26,656 bases of DNA. Source: CANRIN01 sp964493515. Lineage in GTDB: Bacteria; Bacillota; Clostridia; Oscillospirales; JAAYOS01. The notes under the pieces are model-generated. The model made no database searches, was not told the DNA's origin, and was given only the letters and a program-made list of their open reading frames with translations. Positions 22,630 to 26,656 of the stretch are shown here, piece after piece. Each line of letters starts with the position of its first letter. Position 1 is the stretch's first letter. The stretch spans positions 1-26,656 of the forward strand of contig CAZBNJ010000022.1 in assembly GCA_964493515.1 (NCBI GenBank), given 5' to 3'. The translations under genes were made by a program, and so were the position numbers.

Positions 22630-23608
22630 GCGGGCGGTGGTCGTTGCGGCGAGCGGGTTTGCGGTGATACTGGCCGCACTCTGCGCGCTCGCGTTCGGAA
22701 GCGCGAAGCTGTCGCTCGGCGAGGTGGTCGAGGGACTTTTTCGCGTGGGCGGAAACTCGACGGCGGAGTCGATAATCCACGCGGTGCGGCTTCCGCGATG
22801 CCTTGCGGCGCTGCTCGCGGGCGCGGGTCTCGCGATAAGCGGCGCGCTGCTGCAATCCGCCACCGGCAACCCTCTCGCCGGCCCGAACATCATCGGAGTG
22901 AACGCCGGCGCAGGATTTTTCATGGTGCTGATAAGCTGCCTGTTCCCGCTAAGCTACCGACTGATGCCGCTCGCCGCGTCGGTCGGGGCGTTCGGCTGCA
23001 CCGCGCTCATCGCGTTCCTGTCCGCAAAGGCGGGCGGCGAGCGGGTGACAATCGTGCTCGCGGGAGTCGCGATATCCGCGCTGTTTTCGGCGGGAATTTC
23101 GATGATACGGCTCGTTTTTCCGGACATTTCGATCGATTACAGCTACTTTTCGATAGGCGGCGTGGGCGGCGTTCCGATCGATCGGCTCGTCGTTCCGTCT
23201 GTGATAATATTTTCATGTGCAGCAGCCGCTATGTGTGTCGCTCGAAGACTCGACCTGCTCCTGCTCGGTGACGACGCGGCGGCCGGACTGGGTGTGCGGA
23301 CGGGGATGCTCCGCACCTTTGCGCTGCTGCTGTCCGGCGCTTCGGCGGCTGCGGCGGTGAGCTTTGCGGGACTGCTCGGATTCGTTGGACTGATGTCCCC
23401 CCACATTGCACGGCGGCTGCTCGGAAGCGAGCGTATGCGGCTCGTGCTGCCGGTTTCGGCGATGCTCGGCGGCGCGCTGACAGTCGCAAGCGACCTCGTC
23501 GGAAGGGTGGCGTTCGCGCCGAGCGAGGTCCCTGCGGGCGTATTTCTCGCGATACTCGGAGTCCCCTTCTTCCTGATGCTGCTTATCGGAAAGCGAGGCC
23601 GCATATGA
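22622..23608 (+). CDS. FecCD-family ABC importer permease
   Basis: A 328-residue polytopic membrane protein with about nine to ten spans. Signatures of the FecCD/BtuC family: RLPRCLAALLAGAGLAISG (residues about 57-75), GNPLAGPNIIGVNAGAGFF and the FAGLLGFVGLMSPHIAR coupling segment (about 250-266) followed by the conserved C-terminal PSEVPAGVFLAILGVPFF. It forms the membrane channel as a homodimer, as only one permease gene is present. It overlaps the binding-protein gene by 8 bases and the ATPase gene by 4 bases, so all three are coupled in translation. Confidence 0.94.
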   Translation: MRRRAVVVAASGFAVILAALCALAFGSAKLSLGEVVEGLFRVGGNSTAESIIHAVRLPRCLAALLAGAGLAISGALLQSATGNPLAGPNIIGVNAGAGFFMVLISCLFPLSYRLMPLAASVGAFGCTALIAFLSAKAGGERVTIVLAGVAISALFSAGISMIRLVFPDISIDYSYFSIGGVGGVPIDRLVVPSVIIFSCAAAAMCVARRLDLLLLGDDAAAGLGVRTGMLRTFALLLSGASAAAAVSFAGLLGFVGLMSPHIARRLLGSERMRLVLPVSAMLGGALTVASDLVGRVAFAPSEVPAGVFLAILGVPFFLMLLIGKRGRI

Positions 23609-24360
23609 GCGTTATATTTGAGAATGTCAGTGTCGGATATCGCCGTCATCTTGTGCTTAAAAACATATCATTTGAGGCCAACTCGGGCGAGATAACCGCG
23701 ATCGCCGGACGCAACGGCGCGGGCAAATCGACGCTGCTCGGCACGCTCGGCGGCGCGAAACGCGAGCTTTCCGGTCGAATAGTCGCAGACGGTCGCGAGC
23801 TTGCGACGATGACGCCGCGCCGCCGCGCACAGGTCGTCGCGTCGCTCGGACAGTCGCTGCCCCACCCGCACGTCACGGTGCGCGAGCTTGCGGCGTTCGG
23901 ACGCACCCCGCACCTGCCGCTCGGCGGACGGCTGTCGGAGAAAGACCGCGCGGCGATAGACCATGCGCTCGAGCTTGCGGGTGTGAGCGGGCTTGCCGAG
24001 CGGTTTGTGGACACGCTCAGCGGCGGTGAACACCGTCGGGCGTTCTTTGCGATGACGCTCGCGCAGGGCGCGCCGGTGCTGGTTCTCGACGAGCCGACCA
24101 CTCATCTCGACGCGGCGGCGCGGTTTGAGCTTATCGAGCTGGTCGAGCGATGCCGCGACGACGGTCGGACGGTGATAGTCGTGCTGCACGAGCTTCCCGA
24201 GATGCTGTCCTGCGCAGATAAGATAGTGCTGCTCGACGGCGGCGCGGTCGTGTTTGACGGAAATCCCGAGCGATTTTTGAAAGACGGTATCGCCCGACGA
24301 TACTTCGGCGTGGCAGTTCGAGGTGACAGAGAGCATGGCTACTCGGTCACAAGGGCGTAG
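23605..24360 (+). CDS. ABC importer ATPase, FecE-like
   Basis: A 251-residue ATP-binding subunit that powers the importer. Walker A is GRNGAGKST (36-44), the signature is LSGGE followed by HRR instead of the common QxQR, and Walker B is VLVLDEPTTHLD; the switch His follows in VVLHE. All nucleotide-binding motifs look intact. The start overlaps the permease stop as ATGA. It is the last gene of the operon; a weak hairpin (24387-24408) follows rather than a clear terminator. Confidence 0.95.
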   Translation: MSVIFENVSVGYRRHLVLKNISFEANSGEITAIAGRNGAGKSTLLGTLGGAKRELSGRIVADGRELATMTPRRRAQVVASLGQSLPHPHVTVRELAAFGRTPHLPLGGRLSEKDRAAIDHALELAGVSGLAERFVDTLSGGEHRRAFFAMTLAQGAPVLVLDEPTTHLDAAARFELIELVERCRDDGRTVIVVLHELPEMLSCADKIVLLDGGAVVFDGNPERFLKDGIARRYFGVAVRGDREHGYSVTRA

Positions 24361-24386
24361 TCCGATCACAAAATTTGCAATTTCAA

Positions 24387-24408
24387 CCAATGCTTTATTG
24401 CATTTTGG
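24387..24408. repeat. Imperfect inverted repeat overlapping the tldD promoter
   Basis: CCAATGC-TTTATT-GCA(TT)TTGG forms a 7-bp stem with a 2-base bulge and covers the -35 box of the predicted tldD promoter. It may be an operator for tldD or a weak terminator of the ABC importer operon; no clear T-run follows. The rest of the interval from 24361 to 24475 shows nothing beyond this and the promoter. Confidence 0.35.
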
Positions 24409-24426
24409 CGTCAGCCGTGTTAAAAT
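24398..24426 (+). promoter_or_regulatory. Promoter of tldD
   Basis: TTGCAT (24398-24403), a 17-base spacer and TAAAAT (24421-24426). The leader is about 45 bases to the ATG at 24476. Confidence 0.65.
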
Positions 24427-24475
24427 ACAAGCATAGCTTTTCGTATCGCTAATTCACTGCAAAGGAGCGTTGTCA

Positions 24476-25855
24476 ATGATCGCAAGAGAAGTTTGTCAGC
24501 GAGTTCTCCAAAAGGCCGTCTCCACTGGGGCGGACTATGCGGAGATATTCGCCGAGAACACGGTAAATCACACGATAGGCATGATCGCGGACAAGGTCGA
24601 TTCCATCCGCGACGCGACGATTGCCGGAGCCGCCGTGCGCGTGTACAAGGGACTGCGCAGCGTCATGGCCACCACGGTGGACACCAGCGAGGCAGGTCTC
24701 ATCCGCTGCGCCGAGAAGGCCGCGGAGGCGCTCGGCCAGGGCAAGGCGGAGATTGACGTCGTGCTGCGCGAGCGTCTGTACGGCGACATCCACCCCATCC
24801 GCATCGTTCCGGTCACCGCCGGAAACGCCGCAAAGGTGGAGATACTCAAGGAGGCTTACTTCGCCGCACGCGAGTATTCGGACGCGATAAAGCAGGCGGA
24901 GGGCACCTTCCTCGACGTCGACCACAACATACTTATCGCGACGACCGAGGGTCTGTACGCGCAGGATCGCCAGATCCGCACCCGTCTGATAATCAACGCC
25001 ATAGCCGAGAAGAACGGCGAGACCCAGACCGGCGCGTGCCGTCCGGGCCGCCGCATGGGTCTTGAGATGTTCGAGACGGTCAGCCCGAAGGAGACCGGAA
25101 TCCACGCCGCGCGCCAGGCGATAACGATGGCGGGCGCGGGCTACTGCCCGGCGGGCGTGATGCCCGTTGCGATAGACAACGGCTTTGGCGGAGTTATCTT
25201 CCACGAGGCGTGCGGTCACTCGCTTGAGGCGAGCAGCGTCGCCTACGGACGTTCCCAGTTCTCCGGCAAGCTCGGTCAGATGGTCGCTAATCCGAAGGTC
25301 ACCGCCATCGACGACGGAACGATACCCAACGCGTGGGGTTCGATAAACTTCGACGACGAGGGCACCCCGTCGCGCAAGAACGTGCTCATCGAAAACGGCG
25401 TGCTCAAGACTTACATGATAGACAAGTTCAACGGCCGCCGCATGGGCATGGCGCCCACCGGAAACGCGCGCCGCGAGAGCTACGCCTTCACCACCACCTC
25501 GCGTATGACCAACACCTACATCGCGCCTGGCAACGACTCGAACGAGGACATAATCAGCTCGATCGAGTACGGCCTGTACGCCAAGGAGATGGGCGGCGGC
25601 TCGGTCAATCCGGTCACCGGCGAGTTCAACTTCGCGGTCAACGAGGGCTATCTCATCCGTAACGGCAAGGTCTGCGAGCCGGTGCGCGGCGCAAGCCTCG
25701 TCGGCAAGGGCTCGGAGGTCATCAAGAACATCGACATGGTCGGACGCGATCTGGACATGGGCCAGGGCATGTGCGGCTCGTCCAGCGGCTCGATCCCGAC
25801 CAACGTCGGTCAGGCGATGATACGCGTGTCGTCGATAACCGTCGGCGGCAGATAA
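24476..25855 (+). CDS. tldD: TldD-family metalloprotease subunit
   Basis: A 459-residue cytoplasmic zinc protease subunit that works with a TldE/PmbA partner to degrade unfolded peptides and to trim leader peptides of some modified peptides. The zinc motif HEACGH (residues 243-248, HExxxH) follows the FGGVIF segment, and Cys433 in GMCGSSSG is in the place of the third ligand known for TldD. The start is the ATG at 24476, 8 bases after AAAGGAG; an in-frame TTG six bases upstream is too close to that site. It is followed after 12 bases by its partner gene. No peptide precursor or modification enzyme gene is in view, so a general role in proteolysis is more likely here. Confidence 0.94.
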   Translation: MIAREVCQRVLQKAVSTGADYAEIFAENTVNHTIGMIADKVDSIRDATIAGAAVRVYKGLRSVMATTVDTSEAGLIRCAEKAAEALGQGKAEIDVVLRERLYGDIHPIRIVPVTAGNAAKVEILKEAYFAAREYSDAIKQAEGTFLDVDHNILIATTEGLYAQDRQIRTRLIINAIAEKNGETQTGACRPGRRMGLEMFETVSPKETGIHAARQAITMAGAGYCPAGVMPVAIDNGFGGVIFHEACGHSLEASSVAYGRSQFSGKLGQMVANPKVTAIDDGTIPNAWGSINFDDEGTPSRKNVLIENGVLKTYMIDKFNGRRMGMAPTGNARRESYAFTTTSRMTNTYIAPGNDSNEDIISSIEYGLYAKEMGGGSVNPVTGEFNFAVNEGYLIRNGKVCEPVRGASLVGKGSEVIKNIDMVGRDLDMGQGMCGSSSGSIPTNVGQAMIRVSSITVGGR

Positions 25856-25867
25856 GGAGGGTAAAGC

Positions 25868-26656
25868 ATGGATTTTCGTGAATTCAAAGACGCCGTCGTC
25901 GCTGCTGCAAAGGCGGCGGGTCTCACCGATTACGAGCTGTACTACGAGCAGAGCGAGAGCATCAGCGCGGGCTCGGTGCAGCATCAGATAAATCAGTTCA
26001 CCAACGCAAACAGCGGCGGAGTTTGCTTCCGCGCGGTGGTGAACGGCCGCATCGGCGCGGCCTCCACCGAGGAGCTCAGCGCCGCGCAGGCGAAGTCGAT
26101 AGTCGCGCGCGCCATCGAGAACGGCGAGACGATAGAGTCGGACGAGAAGGCGTTCCTCTGCGAGGGCGGCAAGACCTATGAGTCGTACGAGCCGTCGGGC
26201 TTCAAGCTTCCCGAGACCTCCGCGCTGGTGGATGCCGTACTCGCCGCCAACGACAAGCTGCTGAAAGTTGACAGCCGTGTCGAGGAGAGCAGCGCCGTCA
26301 ACGCGTCGGCGGAGACCTTGCACATCTCCATCTTCAACTCTAAGGGTCTCGACCTCAGCTGGGACAACACCGCCGTCGGCATGATGGCTATGGCGATAAC
26401 CTCCGACGGAAACGAAAAGACCAACTCGTTTGAGCGTCAGCTTGGCGATCTCTCGAGCGAGACCGCCGATAAGATAACCAAGAAGGCGGTCGAGAGCGCC
26501 GTCGCAAAGTTCGGCGGCCAGGTCGCGCCCACCGCGGTCTGCCCGGTCGTGTTCTCCCCCGAGGCGATGACAAGCCTTCTCAGCACCTTCTCGCCGGTGT
26601 TCTCCTCCGAGAGCGCGCAGAAGGGAATGTCGCTGTTCGCCGGCAAGGAGGGCGAG
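25868..26656 (+). CDS. TldE/PmbA-family protein, partial at window end
   Basis: The first 263 residues of a TldD/PmbA-family protein; the frame is open to the edge of the window. It starts with ATG at 25868 after AAGGAGG. Sequence features: DYELYYEQSESISAGSVQHQINQF (family N-terminal segment that resembles TldD), GVCFRAVVNGRIGAASTEEL, then SAETLHISIFNSKGLDLSW and VCPVVFSPEAMTSLLSTFSPVF. No HExxxH motif is seen in the part present, as expected for the non-catalytic TldE partner. It is 12 bases downstream of tldD, so the two form a pair. The real length should be about 440 residues. Confidence 0.88.
   Translation, partial: MDFREFKDAVVAAAKAAGLTDYELYYEQSESISAGSVQHQINQFTNANSGGVCFRAVVNGRIGAASTEELSAAQAKSIVARAIENGETIESDEKAFLCEGGKTYESYEPSGFKLPETSALVDAVLAANDKLLKVDSRVEESSAVNASAETLHISIFNSKGLDLSWDNTAVGMMAMAITSDGNEKTNSFERQLGDLSSETADKITKKAVESAVAKFGGQVAPTAVCPVVFSPEAMTSLLSTFSPVFSSESAQKGMSLFAGKEGE

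Noticed and set aside
24473..26323. A 616-codon minus-strand open frame opposite tldD and tldE
   Set aside because: A shadow of the GC-rich third codon positions of tldD and its partner. There is no ribosome site and no recognisable domain.
24476..26656. A peptide-antibiotic (RiPP) locus based on the TldD/TldE pair
   Set aside because: No precursor peptide, radical SAM or cyclodehydratase gene is next to them in the window; TldDE is also a general protease.

Overview
The window looks like a piece of chromosome from an anaerobic, GC-rich member of the Clostridia (Bacillota), probably a gut-type fermenter. The reasons are purine-rich AGGAGG-type ribosome sites, tight vegetative promoters with 17-base spacers, an NADH-linked [FeFe] hydrogenase operon beside a sensory-type [FeFe] hydrogenase cluster, a QueT-type ECF transporter component, and an acetyl-CoA-type MetA. 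I see no insertion sequence, prophage, CRISPR array or tRNA. The organism call is inference from gene content.

Layout. At the left edge a near-perfect promoter and a boxA-like leader on the minus strand point off the window, most likely into an rRNA operon (1-168). Then follow minus-strand genes: a small lipoprotein (360-767), a four-helix membrane protein and QueT (891-1856), an M3 oligopeptidase (1968-3671) and a PPOX-fold flavoprotein (3720-4112). A divergent plus-strand pair encodes a metallophosphoesterase and a cytidine deaminase-like enzyme (4271-5814), and converges on the hydrogenase region at a shared terminator (5851-5878).

Hydrogenase region (5908-14289, all minus strand). Transcription runs from right to left. 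A promoter at 14356-14384 drives DRTGG protein, RsbW-like ATPase, sensory-type [FeFe] hydrogenase, DRTGG protein and PHP-domain phosphoesterase, nearly all with overlapping or abutting reading frames. A second promoter at 11028-11056 drives the catalytic set HndA/NuoE-like, a second GHKL ATPase, HndB-like, HndC/NuoF-like and HndD. No terminator is visible between the two units. The most interesting reading is an H2- or redox-sensing module that feeds into control of the adjacent NADH-dependent hydrogenase.

Right part. A 56-residue membrane peptide and MetA (14492-15578) are followed by the lower D-glucuronate pathway, eda-kdgK-uxuA-uxuB-like (15613-19187), which converges on a GH2 glycosidase (19246-21516). 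That enzyme carries an Asn-Asn-Lys-Gly motif compatible with beta-glucuronidase, although beta-galactosidase is equally possible. A FecBCD-type ABC importer (21673-24360) starts divergently from the GH2 gene. The window ends with tldD and a truncated tldE/pmbA-like gene (24476-26656).

Together the genes describe fermentative life: sugar-acid breakdown yields pyruvate and reduced carriers, the multisubunit hydrogenase disposes of electrons as H2 (or takes H2 up), and a sensor hydrogenase may report on H2.
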